Shown here piece after piece: positions 1-7,197 of a DNA stretch of 31,429 bases (position 1 is the first letter of the stretch; each line of letters opens with the position of its first letter). The stretch comes from an uncultured Eubacteriales bacterium (lineage in GTDB: Bacteria; Bacillota; Clostridia; Oscillospirales; Acutalibacteraceae): positions 1-31,429 of the forward strand of contig CAKSPR010000021.1 in assembly GCA_934486455.1 (NCBI GenBank), written 5' to 3'. The translations under genes were made by a program, and so were the position numbers. The notes under the pieces were generated by a model. It was not told the DNA's origin. It did not search any database and was given only the letters and a program-made list of their open reading frames with translations.

Positions 1-76
1 CGAACACGGTAGTTAAGCTCATCGGTGTCGACAATACTCGGCGGGAAGCCGCCCGGGAAGATAGATCGATGCCAAC
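1..76 (+). rRNA. rrf: 5S ribosomal RNA, 3' part (cut by window edge)
   Basis: The first bases read CGAACACGGTAGTTAAGCTC, the highly conserved loop B/helix III segment of bacterial 5S rRNA. The helix IV/V segment and a closing strand ending GATCGATGCCAA follow, the latter typical of the 3' half of helix I. The 5' part is missing because the window starts inside the gene. A rho-independent terminator follows within about 15 bases, as expected at the end of an rRNA operon. The exact 3' end is uncertain by a few bases. Confidence 0.93.
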
Positions 77-85
77 ACAAAGAAA

Positions 86-112
86 GACAGTCACTTATGT
101 GGCTGTTTTTTC
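86..112 (+). terminator. rRNA operon terminator
   Basis: CAGTCAC (88-94) pairs with GTGGCTG (99-105) across a TTAT loop, followed by six T residues. It lies directly after the 5S rRNA and ends the rRNA operon. Confidence 0.88.
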
Positions 113-256
113 TTTGCGCTTTCTCTTTCGGGCTTTACAGTGTGCCTAAATTTGTACAAGGAAGGCCGGAATATGCTGATGTACAGGCCGACAAAGGTGT
201 TTTCGGAAAAACTGCTTTTGGGAAGGATTGCTTTTTTGGGGATTTAAATTTTGGTC

Positions 257-284
257 TTGATGTTTATTTCCTTTATGATACAAT
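257..284 (+). promoter_or_regulatory. Candidate promoter of the GNAT acetyltransferase gene
   Basis: TTGATG (257-262) and TACAAT (279-284) are separated by 16 bases and lie 34 bases upstream of the GNAT start codon. An overlapping alternative is TTGGTC (251-256) with TATGAT (274-279), 17 bases apart. Either would give a short leader carrying the GGAGG site at 306-310. Confidence 0.55.
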
Positions 285-318
285 AATCTTTGGAAAGCTT
301 TTTTCGGAGGTTTTGAAA

Positions 319-900
319 ATGTCGGATATTATTTTGCGGGCGGCAAGGCTTGAGGATGCCGGGCAATGTTCGGATATTTATTCCTATTATGTAAAAAACA
401 CGGCCATAACATATGAATATGACGCTCCGTCGGCCGAGGAGTTTCGCGGCAGAATTGCCGATACATTAGCGAAATATCCTTTCATTGTTGCCGAGAAGGA
501 CGGGAAAATACTCGGGTATTGCTATGCCGGCCGGTTAAAAAAAAGAGCCGCCTACGACCGAATGGTTGAAACGACGGTGTACCTTGACTTAAACGCCCGG
601 GGAGCAGGTATCGGAAGGCGGCTTTACGAAATGCTTGAAGAGGTATTGAAGGCTCAGGGAATAATAAAAACCCTGGCCGTGATAACTCTGCCTACAACCG
701 AGGAGGAAAAGACGGTTTATAAAAGCGTGGGGTTTCACGAAAGAAACGGATATAAGCTTTCGGGGAAGATCTCGTGCAGCGGATATAAATTCGGCAGGTG
801 GTATGATACCGTTTTAATGGACAAGTTTATCGGACACCCTGAAGAAAACATGCCGCCCATAAAAACCTTTGACGAGATCAGAAAGCAATTTTCACTTTGA
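319..900 (+). CDS. GNAT family N-acetyltransferase, phosphinothricin acetyltransferase-like
   Basis: This 193-residue protein matches the Pat/Bar/YwnH branch of the GNAT superfamily, which moves an acetyl group from acetyl-CoA to a small amine or amino-acid analogue. It opens with MSDIILRAARLEDAGQCSDI, the usual first strand and helix. It has the YEYDAPSAEEF segment typical of this branch and a central LNARGAGIGRRLYEML acetyl-CoA pyrophosphate-binding loop. Near the C-terminus come the conserved YKSVGFHERNGY and FGRWYDTVLMD strands. The ATG at 319 is chosen because GGAGG (306-310) precedes it by 8 bases. The open frame extends upstream to position 25, but that would run through the 5S rRNA terminator. 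The C-terminal tail after VLMDKF is about 20 residues longer than the core fold needs. The natural substrate cannot be read from sequence; real phosphinothricin resistance is not implied. Confidence 0.9.
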   Translation: MSDIILRAARLEDAGQCSDIYSYYVKNTAITYEYDAPSAEEFRGRIADTLAKYPFIVAEKDGKILGYCYAGRLKKRAAYDRMVETTVYLDLNARGAGIGRRLYEMLEEVLKAQGIIKTLAVITLPTTEEEKTVYKSVGFHERNGYKLSGKISCSGYKFGRWYDTVLMDKFIGHPEENMPPIKTFDEIRKQFSL

Positions 901-952
901 TATTTTTTCTTGTTGTATGATGTCCTGCGCAAACATACACTATCTATAAAAA

Positions 953-1003
953 CAAAACAGCTCGAATCTACGGCTAAGCTTGGCAGACTCGGGCTGTTTT
1001 ATT
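953..1003. terminator. Bidirectional terminator between convergent genes
   Basis: ACAGCTCGAATCT (957-969) pairs with AGACTCGGGCTGT (985-997) with two wobble pairs. It is flanked by AAAAC on the left and TTTTATTTTT on the right. A U-rich tail therefore follows in both directions, serving the GNAT gene (+) and the dockerin gene (-). Confidence 0.85.
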
Positions 1004-1063
1004 TTTGAATTTTATACTTCAGACGGCGGGGAAAGAGCAGGGGTCTCGGACCTTTTAGAAATC

Positions 1064-2017
1064 TCAGAATGTTATGGGGTCGAGAATTATATCAATTTCG
1101 CAGTAGCTTTCGCCCTCTATGGTGACGGTGGAAACGCCCACATATTTTTTGAATGCTTCGTTGTATAAACCGTAGCTTTCTCCGTTAGACTCGTTAGCTT
1201 CGGGGCCTTCCTTTTGGAAACCCAGATTAACAAGCTTGTTCATATAGTCGTTTAAGGCGTTATTCGAGCCGTAATTCGCGGCAACTTCGTCGGCAGAATA
1301 AATGAGGTGACAGGATTTTTTGCCCTCCACAATCTTGTCGGTGAGCATCATATAAGACGGAGCGGTTCCTGTCAAAACTCCGAAATCGGGCACATCATCA
1401 TCAAAACTGTAGGGGATAAGAGTCTCGTCGGGAATGACCGTAACGGATATTTTTGCGCTGATGTCCTCGTGATTTTCGATGCATACCGTGATCTCGACGT
1501 TGAACTCCTCCTGTGCATTTTCGGTGGTGCGTACAAACAGGGGAAGTGTGCCGTCGGGTTGCCATTCACCGAAATCCGCCAGTACACGGGCGTCACTGCA
1601 TTTGGAGAGAAGGATATATGTTTCGGCAATCTCGGGCTTCAAAAAGGCCTCGATCAAAACAAAGTCGACGCCGCCTTTTTTTGACATTATAGCGGTTTTA
1701 TCAATATAAATATATCCGTCGCCGTATTCAACAGGGAAGAAGCGAATCAGGTTAACGGTTTTTTGCAATATGAGAAGAGCGTCGGACGCTTTGAGCATCC
1801 CGTCCCCGTCCACATCGAGAACGGCAATTTCCTCTTTGGTGGTTTTAATTATTTCAACCGCGCACTGGAGCACGAAAAGCGCGTCGTTTGCGGAGATCTT
1901 TTTGTCATTGTCGGCGTCGCCAAGCATGGGCTGCTGTGCGCCCTCTGCCAAAGGCGAAAGGGACATGACGCAAAAACACATTGTCAGGCAGAGAAGCATT
2001 GCAATAATTTTTTTCAT
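1064..2017 (-). CDS. Secreted protein with N-terminal type I dockerin domain
   Basis: This 317-residue protein has a signal peptide (residues 1 to about 27: MKKIIAMLLCLTMCFC, then an AEGA cleavage region). A type I dockerin follows immediately. It has two calcium-binding loops, D34-A-D-N-D-K-K-I-S-A-N-D45 and D68-V-D-G-D-G-M-L-K-A-S-D79, each followed by a helix (ALFVLQCAVEII; ALLILQKTVNLI). Dockerins dock secreted enzymes onto cohesins of cellulosome-type scaffolds. The remaining ~220 residues match no catalytic family I recognise; they look beta-rich and end with a conserved-looking segment (YGLYNEAFKKYVGVSTV). The start has a TGAGG site 7 bases upstream (complement of 2025-2028). A second N-terminal-dockerin protein lies at 14380-15105. 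Export and calcium binding are well supported; the function of the C-terminal part is unknown. Confidence 0.87.
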   Translation of the reverse strand: MKKIIAMLLCLTMCFCVMSLSPLAEGAQQPMLGDADNDKKISANDALFVLQCAVEIIKTTKEEIAVLDVDGDGMLKASDALLILQKTVNLIRFFPVEYGDGYIYIDKTAIMSKKGGVDFVLIEAFLKPEIAETYILLSKCSDARVLADFGEWQPDGTLPLFVRTTENAQEEFNVEITVCIENHEDISAKISVTVIPDETLIPYSFDDDVPDFGVLTGTAPSYMMLTDKIVEGKKSCHLIYSADEVAANYGSNNALNDYMNKLVNLGFQKEGPEANESNGESYGLYNEAFKKYVGVSTVTIEGESYCEIDIILDPITF

Positions 2018-2047
2018 TTGATAACCTCATTTCCTTTTTATATAATC

Positions 2048-2076
2048 ATAATACTTTATCTGTATAACATTGTCAA
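2048..2076 (-). promoter_or_regulatory. Promoter of the dockerin gene (- strand)
   Basis: On the minus strand TTGACA (complement of 2071-2076) and TATTAT (complement of 2048-2053) are separated by 17 bases. They lie about 30 bases upstream of the dockerin start codon, giving a strong vegetative sigma-type promoter. Confidence 0.82.
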
Positions 2077-2090
2077 GAAGCTTGAGGGAG

Positions 2091-2116
2091 AAAGGTGCTG
2101 AATTTTCACCTTTTTT
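2091..2116 (+). terminator. Orphan terminator-like hairpin between divergent promoters
   Basis: AAAGGTG (2091-2097) pairs with CACCTTT (2107-2113), and the run of T continues to 2116. No gene or visible transcript on the plus strand leads into it, because the dockerin promoter at 2048-2076 fires the other way. It may insulate the ABC operon from antisense transcription, or end an unseen small RNA. Confidence 0.45.
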
Positions 2117-2198
2117 GCCGACGGCTTCGGATTTACGGCGGCGTACACAGCGCCGAAATATGTATATAAGAGCAAAAAAGAAAAAAACAAAAAAGTAC

Positions 2199-2227
2199 TT
2201 GACAAACAAAACACTTTATGATATTAT
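2199..2227 (+). promoter_or_regulatory. Promoter of the amino acid ABC transporter operon
   Basis: TTGACA (2199-2204) and TATTAT (2222-2227) are separated by 17 bases and lie about 50 bases before the start codon of the substrate-binding lipoprotein. Confidence 0.83.
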
Positions 2228-2279
2228 CAGTTTATCACAGTAAAGCGGTAACAAAATAAATCGAAATGAGGCAATAAAT

Positions 2280-3101
2280 ATGAAAAAAATTATCGCACTT
2301 TTGCTCGCAGCTATGATGGTGGCAGTATGCTTTACAGGCTGCGGAAAGGACAATGACAACGATACAACATCCAAAACCGAGGCCAAGACCGACAGCGATC
2401 TTTCGTATGTTCAGGGAAAGGGCAAGCTGGTTGTGGGAATTACCGATTTCGAGCCTATGGATTATCAGGACGAATCGGGCAACTGGATCGGCTTTGACGC
2501 CGACATGGCAAAGGCCTTCGGCGAGAGCATCGGCGTAAGCGTTGAGTTCACCGAGATCGACTGGGACAACAAGGCCATGGAGCTTGACGGAAAATCCATC
2601 GACTGCGTATGGAACGGCATGACGCTTAACGATGAGGTTAAATCGGCAATGAGCTGCTCCAATGCATATTGCAACAATGCGCAGGTGGTTATCGTTAAAG
2701 CTGCCGACGCTTCCAAGTATCAGTCTGCCGCAGACTGCAAGGATCTTAAATTCGCCGTTGAAAGCGGCTCGGCAGGACAGAAGGCCGCAGAGGCAAACGG
2801 CTATCAGTTCACCGAGGTCAAGGATCAGGCCACCGCTCTTATGGAAGTTAAGGCCGGCACCTGCAACGCCGCCATCATCGATTCCCTTATGGCCGCCGCA
2901 ATGGTGGGCGAGGGAACCGGCTATGCCGAGCTGACATACACCGCCAAGCTTACCAGCGAGGAATACGGAGTCGGTTTCAGAAAGGGCTCCGACCTTACCG
3001 AAAAGCTCAACGAGTTCTTTAAGACCACCTTTGAAAGCGGAAAGACCGCAGAAATCGCCGAGAAATACGGTGTTCAGGCCGCTATCATCGACCGGAAATA
3101 A
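2280..3101 (+). CDS. Amino acid ABC transporter substrate-binding lipoprotein
   Basis: This 273-residue lipoprotein has a signal peptide ending in the lipobox FTGC, so the mature protein is probably lipid-anchored outside the cell at Cys20. A charged Asn/Asp/Lys linker follows. The family 3 solute-binding fold then starts at about residue 45 (GKLVVGITDFEPMDYQDESG, GFDADMAKAFGESIGV). Further family signatures are the DGKSIDCVWNGMTLNDEVK ligand-site region, the hinge segment LKFAVESGSAGQKAAE and the closing GVGFRKGSDLTEKLNEFF. Proteins of this family bind polar amino acids such as glutamine, cystine or arginine; which one cannot be decided here. GAGG at 2268-2271 precedes the ATG by 8 bases. 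It is the first gene of a three-gene importer operon with the permease (3276) and ATPase (3975). Confidence 0.95.
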   Translation: MKKIIALLLAAMMVAVCFTGCGKDNDNDTTSKTEAKTDSDLSYVQGKGKLVVGITDFEPMDYQDESGNWIGFDADMAKAFGESIGVSVEFTEIDWDNKAMELDGKSIDCVWNGMTLNDEVKSAMSCSNAYCNNAQVVIVKAADASKYQSAADCKDLKFAVESGSAGQKAAEANGYQFTEVKDQATALMEVKAGTCNAAIIDSLMAAAMVGEGTGYAELTYTAKLTSEEYGVGFRKGSDLTEKLNEFFKTTFESGKTAEIAEKYGVQAAIIDRK

Positions 3102-3144
3102 GACGGTTCGGCAAGTACCGCACATAATAAATAATTGAATTTAA

Positions 3145-3222
3145 ACGGGGAGGAAAGCAAAAGTCCTCTCCGTAAATGCTGCCCATAAGGACCGGTCGGG
3201 GCGCTCGGTATGATTAACCGAG
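3145..3222 (+). other. Two hairpins between substrate-binding protein and permease genes
   Basis: ACGGGGAGGA (3145-3154) pairs with TCCTCTCCGT (3164-3173) with one wobble. CTCGGT (3204-3209) pairs with ACCGAG (3217-3222). Neither is followed by a T-run, so these are not standard terminators. Their position in the only long gap of the operon suggests they shape mRNA ends, for example by protecting the more abundant upstream message. No known riboswitch signature was recognised. Confidence 0.55.
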
Positions 3223-3275
3223 TACATCCCAATATCGGCCCTTTTGGTCGTATATAAATATAAAAGGATGTTTTT

Positions 3276-3962
3276 ATGCAAACTATAATCCAGCAGTTCC
3301 CCACGGTTTTCGGGGCGCTTAACGAGGGCTTTTTGCAGACACTGAAGCTGTTTGCCGTTACCTTGCTCGGAGCCATACCTCTCGGATTGCTCATTTCATT
3401 CGGCTCTATGGCCAAATTCAAGCCGTTGAGCGGGCTTATGAAAACAATAGTGTGGATAATCAGAGGCACCCCCCTTATGATACAGCTTTTGATAATCTAT
3501 TACATGCCGGGCATGATCGGAAACAACATATGGGGCGGCGGCGAGGACGGGCGCTTTGTAGCTGCGGCGGTGGCCTTCATAATAAATTATGCCTGTTATT
3601 TTTCCGAGATATACCGCGGAGGTATTCAGGGTGTTCCCAAAGGTCAGCAGGAGGCGGGAATGGTGCTCGGAATGACCAAGGGACAAATATTTTTTAAGGT
3701 CACGCTGCTTCAGATGATCAAGCGTATTGTTCCTCCAATGGCCAACGAAATAATAACCCTCGTAAAGGACACATCCCTTGCCCGTATTATTGCTTTGCAG
3801 GAGGTTATATGGGCGGGTCAGGCCTTTATGAAAGGCACAAAGGGTATTTCCGGACAGATATGGCCTCTTTTCTTCACCGGCGTTTATTATCTGCTGTTCA
3901 GCGGGGTGCTGACCGTGCTGTTTACAAAGCTTGAAAAGAAGCTTTCATATTTCGGAAACTGA
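3276..3962 (+). CDS. Amino acid ABC transporter permease
   Basis: This 228-residue integral membrane protein belongs to the HisM/GlnP branch of polar amino acid importer permeases. Hydrophobic segments lie near residues 20-43, 56-78, 94-110 and 195-217. The family's RGTP motif is at 63-66. The EAA loop that contacts the ATPase is at about 111-137 (EIYRGGIQGVPKGQQEAGMV). The segment after it (VPPMANEIITLVKDTSL, ~152-168) is also characteristic. Length is normal for the family. Only one permease is encoded, so the channel is presumably a homodimer. The ATPase gene follows after 12 bases, so the two are co-transcribed and probably translationally coupled. Confidence 0.95.
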   Translation: MQTIIQQFPTVFGALNEGFLQTLKLFAVTLLGAIPLGLLISFGSMAKFKPLSGLMKTIVWIIRGTPLMIQLLIIYYMPGMIGNNIWGGGEDGRFVAAAVAFIINYACYFSEIYRGGIQGVPKGQQEAGMVLGMTKGQIFFKVTLLQMIKRIVPPMANEIITLVKDTSLARIIALQEVIWAGQAFMKGTKGISGQIWPLFFTGVYYLLFSGVLTVLFTKLEKKLSYFGN

Positions 3963-3974
3963 GGAGGTGACGGT

Positions 3975-4754
3975 ATGCCTATACTTGAAGTGAAAAACAT
4001 GATGAAAACCTTCGGCAAGACCGAAGTGCTTAAAGGAATAGATTTTACTCTTGAAAAGGGGCAGGTGCTGTCGATCATAGGCTCCTCGGGAAGCGGAAAA
4101 ACAACCCTGCTTCGCTGCCTTAACTTTCTCGAGCACGCCGATTACGGTCAGGTTTATCTTAACGGTAAGCTTTTGGTGGATTTTAACGAAAGCAAGAAAT
4201 ATTCTGAAAACGAAATAAGAATGATGCGGCTGAATTTCGGACTGGTTTTTCAGCAGTTCAATCTTTTTCCTCAATACAACGTGCTTAAAAATGTTACACT
4301 GGCCGTCGAGCTTCTCAAAAAGGACGAAATGAAAGCAAGAGGAAAGGCGGTCGTGAAGGCCGAAATAGAGCAAAAGGCCAAGGAGATACTCGACAAGGTC
4401 GGACTGTCTCAAAAGCTTGACAGCTTCCCCTGCGAGTTGTCGGGCGGTCAGCAGCAGCGTGTTGCCATTGCAAGGGCGCTTGCTCTTGAGCCTGAGATAC
4501 TCTTTTTCGACGAGCCGACATCGGCTCTTGACCCCGAGCTTACCGGAGAGATTTTAAAGGTAATAAAGGGACTTGCCGAGCAAAATCGTACAATGGTCAT
4601 AGTTACCCACGAAATGAGTTTTGCTTCGGAAATATCCGACAAGGTGATTTTTATGGACGACGGAATTATCGCAGAGGAGGGCAGCCCCGCCGAGGTTTTT
4701 GACAATCCGAAAAATCAGCGGCTGAGGGAATTTTTAAGCAAGGTTTATGATTGA
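3975..4754 (+). CDS. Amino acid ABC transporter ATP-binding protein
   Basis: This 259-residue cytoplasmic ATPase (GlnQ/HisP type) energises the importer encoded by the two preceding genes. Motifs are complete: Walker A GSSGSGKT at 36-43, Q-loop around Gln93/94, signature LSGGQ at 155-159, Walker B ILFFDE at 175-180, D-loop SALD, and switch His212. A charged insert of roughly 15 residues (KKDEMKARGKAVVKAE, ~115-130) lies between the Q-loop and signature. It is somewhat longer than in the best-known GlnQ proteins. GAGGTG lies 7-12 bases upstream of the ATG. No strong terminator follows; only a weak hairpin overlaps the stop (4756-4771), so transcription may continue into the M14 peptidase gene. 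Confidence 0.95.
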   Translation: MPILEVKNMMKTFGKTEVLKGIDFTLEKGQVLSIIGSSGSGKTTLLRCLNFLEHADYGQVYLNGKLLVDFNESKKYSENEIRMMRLNFGLVFQQFNLFPQYNVLKNVTLAVELLKKDEMKARGKAVVKAEIEQKAKEILDKVGLSQKLDSFPCELSGGQQQRVAIARALALEPEILFFDEPTSALDPELTGEILKVIKGLAEQNRTMVIVTHEMSFASEISDKVIFMDDGIIAEEGSPAEVFDNPKNQRLREFLSKVYD

Positions 4755-4893
4755 CCGGGTTTATAAGCCCGCGAGCATGTGTGCCGACAAGCCGGGAGGT
4801 TTTCTTTCCGGCGGGGTCGGAGGGATTTTAAGTGTGTGCTGCGCGGCGAGCCGTTAACCGACCCTGCGGAGGGTTTTGTAAAGGAGAGCTTTT

Positions 4894-6090
4894 ATGAAAA
4901 AAACCGAGACCCTGATATCCGTGGGAGTTCTTTTTCTTTCCTTTTGTCTGCTGGTCGGGATGTCACTAAGCCGCCCTGCGGCGGAAAAAAGCGGGGCAAA
5001 GGGGGAGGAGGAATTCTCCGAATTCTCCGAACAGGAGGTTTTTTCGTGCGTTTCTGCCGGGCAGGAGTCTTTGCCCGAAGGGCAAAGCGAGGCCGCAAGC
5101 GAGCAGGCCGACCCGCCCGAAAGCTCCGAGGCGCCGTCAAAGCCTTCATCCGCTGAAATCAAGCCCGAGCCCGAGCCCGATAAAAACAGAATCGTCGACT
5201 ATACTCTGCCTTCGACCTACGACCTTGTGCAAAGTCAGATAAGGGGTCTTTGCGGAGCATATCCCGAGATTTTAAGCTCATCGGTTATAGGAACCGGAGC
5301 TCAGGGGAGAAATATAACCCTTTTAAAGCTCGGAACGGGTGGCCGAAAAATATGCCTCGTGGGAGCAATGCACGCACGGGAACACATAACGACTACCTAT
5401 CTTATGCGGTGTGTTGAGGATTATGCCGCCGCCTATTATTCCGACAGCGGCGAGCTTGACGGATACGACATGAAATACATCTTGGACAATTGCACCTTTT
5501 ATATCGTTCCCAACTGCAATCCCGACGGAACGGAAATCCTTCTGTCAGGACAAAGCCCGTCGACAGATGTCGTCAGAACCGAAGCCTCGGCATATAAGGC
5601 AAATGCCAACGGCGTTAACCTTAACAGAAACTTTCCCTTTTTGCATGGCTTTTACGATAAAATGAGCACCGTTCCGCATGAGAGTACGTTCCCGGGATAT
5701 TCGGCCGCTTCCGAGCCGGAAACGGCGGCGCTTATGGAGCTTTGCTCGGCCAACGGCTTTGAGATGCTTCTTTCCTTTCATATTCAGGGTGAGAGCATTT
5801 ATTGGTCGGACAGTGTAAATGTCAATACTGCCGATTCATCGTATCTCGCAGGCAAGCTTTGCAAAAAATTCGGATTTTACAAGAGCCCCACATCCTCACA
5901 GCTTTCTCTTTACGGCGGCGGATTTGAAAATTGGTTCAGATACAATTACGGGCGGGAGGGCTTTTGCGTTGAGCTGATGCCGCTCGAATATAAAGCCTCT
6001 CCGCTGTCCGATTATGACAACAGGCATATGGAAAGCTCGGTCAGATATTCGCTTACAAGGGATATACCGCTTTCGGCCTTCTGTCGGTAA
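4894..6090 (+). CDS. Secreted or membrane-anchored M14 family zinc carboxypeptidase
   Basis: This 398-residue protein has an N-terminal hydrophobic helix (residues ~8-25) acting as signal peptide or anchor. A Glu/Ser/Pro-rich spacer (about 30-96) follows. The peptidase M14 domain then starts near 100. Zinc ligands are His160 and Glu163 in AMHAREH, and His296 in LLSFHIQG. The substrate-binding NPDG (209-212) and GVNLNRNF (240-247) signatures are present. The catalytic base is probably Glu360 in FCVELMP. This arrangement resembles gamma-D-glutamyl-diaminopimelate peptidases acting on wall peptides. A role in peptidoglycan turnover or peptide scavenging is therefore plausible but not proven. AAGGAGAG lies upstream of the ATG. 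It follows the amino acid importer by 139 bases with no strong terminator between, so released amino acids might feed that transporter (inference). Confidence 0.9.
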   Translation: MKKTETLISVGVLFLSFCLLVGMSLSRPAAEKSGAKGEEEFSEFSEQEVFSCVSAGQESLPEGQSEAASEQADPPESSEAPSKPSSAEIKPEPEPDKNRIVDYTLPSTYDLVQSQIRGLCGAYPEILSSSVIGTGAQGRNITLLKLGTGGRKICLVGAMHAREHITTTYLMRCVEDYAAAYYSDSGELDGYDMKYILDNCTFYIVPNCNPDGTEILLSGQSPSTDVVRTEASAYKANANGVNLNRNFPFLHGFYDKMSTVPHESTFPGYSAASEPETAALMELCSANGFEMLLSFHIQGESIYWSDSVNVNTADSSYLAGKLCKKFGFYKSPTSSQLSLYGGGFENWFRYNYGREGFCVELMPLEYKASPLSDYDNRHMESSVRYSLTRDIPLSAFCR

Positions 6091-6193
6091 AACGCGCGGC
6101 AATCAAAAAACGACCGGCAGAGTGAAAAAAACGAGGCCGTCGGCAGGGCATAGGCTTGCATAAATATCGGTTGCCTTATTTTAAAAAATTTTA

Positions 6194-6241
6194 AATTCCC
6201 GAAATGCAGGCATAAAACCCTTGCATCTCGGGGATTTTTTT
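6194..6241 (+). terminator. Terminator after the M14 peptidase gene
   Basis: A stem built from TTCCCGAAATGCAGG (6196-6210) and the CCTTGCATCTCGGGGA segment (about 6219-6234), with a small mismatch, is followed by seven T residues. Confidence 0.8.
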
Positions 6242-6279
6242 GATTTATTCGAAAATTTTCCCGCAATTTGTCTCTTTTC

Positions 6280-6308
6280 TTGATTTGTTAACAACTTTTT
6301 GGTATAAT
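6280..6308 (+). promoter_or_regulatory. Promoter of the DUF2953-gerW operon
   Basis: TTGATT (6280-6285) and TATAAT (6303-6308) are separated by 17 bases. With the terminator at 6194-6241, this accounts for the roughly 300-base gene-free stretch 6091-6392; nothing else was recognised there. Confidence 0.8.
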
Positions 6309-6392
6309 AACCGTGATTAGCTGGGTGAGTGTTTCCGAAATGCAAAAACGACTTGCCGCGCTGTGGAAAAAATCAAAACAGGAGGCGGGAGA

Positions 6393-7010
6393 GTGGCTTT
6401 TAAAATAATCGGGATCGTTGTTTTGTCGCTTGTTGCTCTTGTCGCCGTTTTTTTGATCCTGCCCTTAAGATTTGAAATGATAAAATCTGCCGACGGCGTT
6501 GATTTTTGGCTTAAAGTTTTATTTTTTAAAAAAAATCTTAACAAAACCGCAAAAAAAATCATGGCCAAAAAGGATAACGAAGCGGCTCAAAAGAAAAATA
6601 AGAACAAGGACAAAAAGGCCGATAAAAAGAAAAAGGATAAAAAATCAAAGGGAAAGAGAAAAAAGCTTTCTCCTGCCGAGATTATAAAGCTTTGCCTTGC
6701 CGCCGTTAAGGAAATTTTCAGACTTTTCGGGAAATGCAGGGTCAAAAAGCTTAAAATACATTATACGGCCGGAGGCGCCGATCCCGCCGAGGCGGCCGTC
6801 ACATACGGCGGAGTGTGCGCTGCCGTCTACCCTCTCACCGCCTTTTTGCAAAGCAAAATGAACATTAAAAAAGGGGCGGAGGATGTTTATATAAGCTGCG
6901 ACTTCGATGGTGAAAGGGCTCGGTTTGATTTCGACATCGAGATAGCTCTAAGACCCTTTTGGGCGGCCGTCGCCGTTTTCAGGCTCGCCGTGGCTTACGG
7001 GAAAAAATAA
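6393..7010 (+). CDS. DUF2953 domain protein (YtfI-like)
   Basis: This 205-residue protein starts at GTG 6393. That start is chosen because AGGAGG (6380-6385) sits 7 bases upstream; an earlier in-frame GTG at 6363 has no ribosome binding site. It has one N-terminal membrane helix (residues ~5-24). An extraordinarily lysine-rich stretch (about 46-91, with runs such as KKKNKNKDKKADKKKKDKK) follows. The C-terminal region has the DUF2953 pattern (KLKIHYTAGGADPAEAAVTYGGVCAAVYPL, then a FDFDIEIALRPF strand near the end). In Bacillus and many Clostridia, DUF2953 genes sit next to gerW/ytfJ, as here. Biochemical function is unknown; the pairing suggests a sporulation or envelope role. Confidence 0.85.
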   Translation: MAFKIIGIVVLSLVALVAVFLILPLRFEMIKSADGVDFWLKVLFFKKNLNKTAKKIMAKKDNEAAQKKNKNKDKKADKKKKDKKSKGKRKKLSPAEIIKLCLAAVKEIFRLFGKCRVKKLKIHYTAGGADPAEAAVTYGGVCAAVYPLTAFLQSKMNIKKGAEDVYISCDFDGERARFDFDIEIALRPFWAAVAVFRLAVAYGKK

Positions 7011-7109
7011 TAAAAAACAATCGCAGAAGAAGCGGGCGCGGTAAAAAAACGCAGACGGGGTCAAAGCGACAAGTTAAACCTTCAACCTCTCTGCCGCCGA
7101 TTTCGGATT

Positions 7110-7148
7110 GTTAAACGCAACTCATCAAGCCGTTAAATGCAACCCATC
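7110..7148 (+). repeat. Imperfect 17-bp direct repeat upstream of gerW
   Basis: GTTAAACGCAACTCATC (7110-7126) and GTTAAATGCAACCCATC (7132-7148) match at 15 of 17 positions, with starts 22 bases apart, in the leader of gerW. Two helical turns of spacing would suit a dimeric regulator, but no regulator is identified. Confidence 0.5.
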
Positions 7149-7197
7149 GGATTACCAAAAGAAGCGCAAACCAACCATGAAAAAGGAGCGTGCTGAT

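Noticed and set aside
25..318. Upstream extension of the GNAT reading frame
   Set aside because: The frame stays open but runs through the 5S rRNA and its terminator. The GGAGG site at 306-310 and the family N-terminus support the start at 319.
2235..3125. 296-codon open frame antisense to the substrate-binding protein
   Set aside because: It is a shadow of a well-supported lipoprotein gene, with no ribosome binding site and no recognisable domain.
4756..4878. Terminator between the ABC ATPase and the M14 gene
   Set aside because: CGGG/CCCG (4756-4771), GCCGG/CCGGC (4791-4812) and ACCCT/AGGGT (4861-4874) hairpins are short or lack a T-run, so none was called as a terminator.
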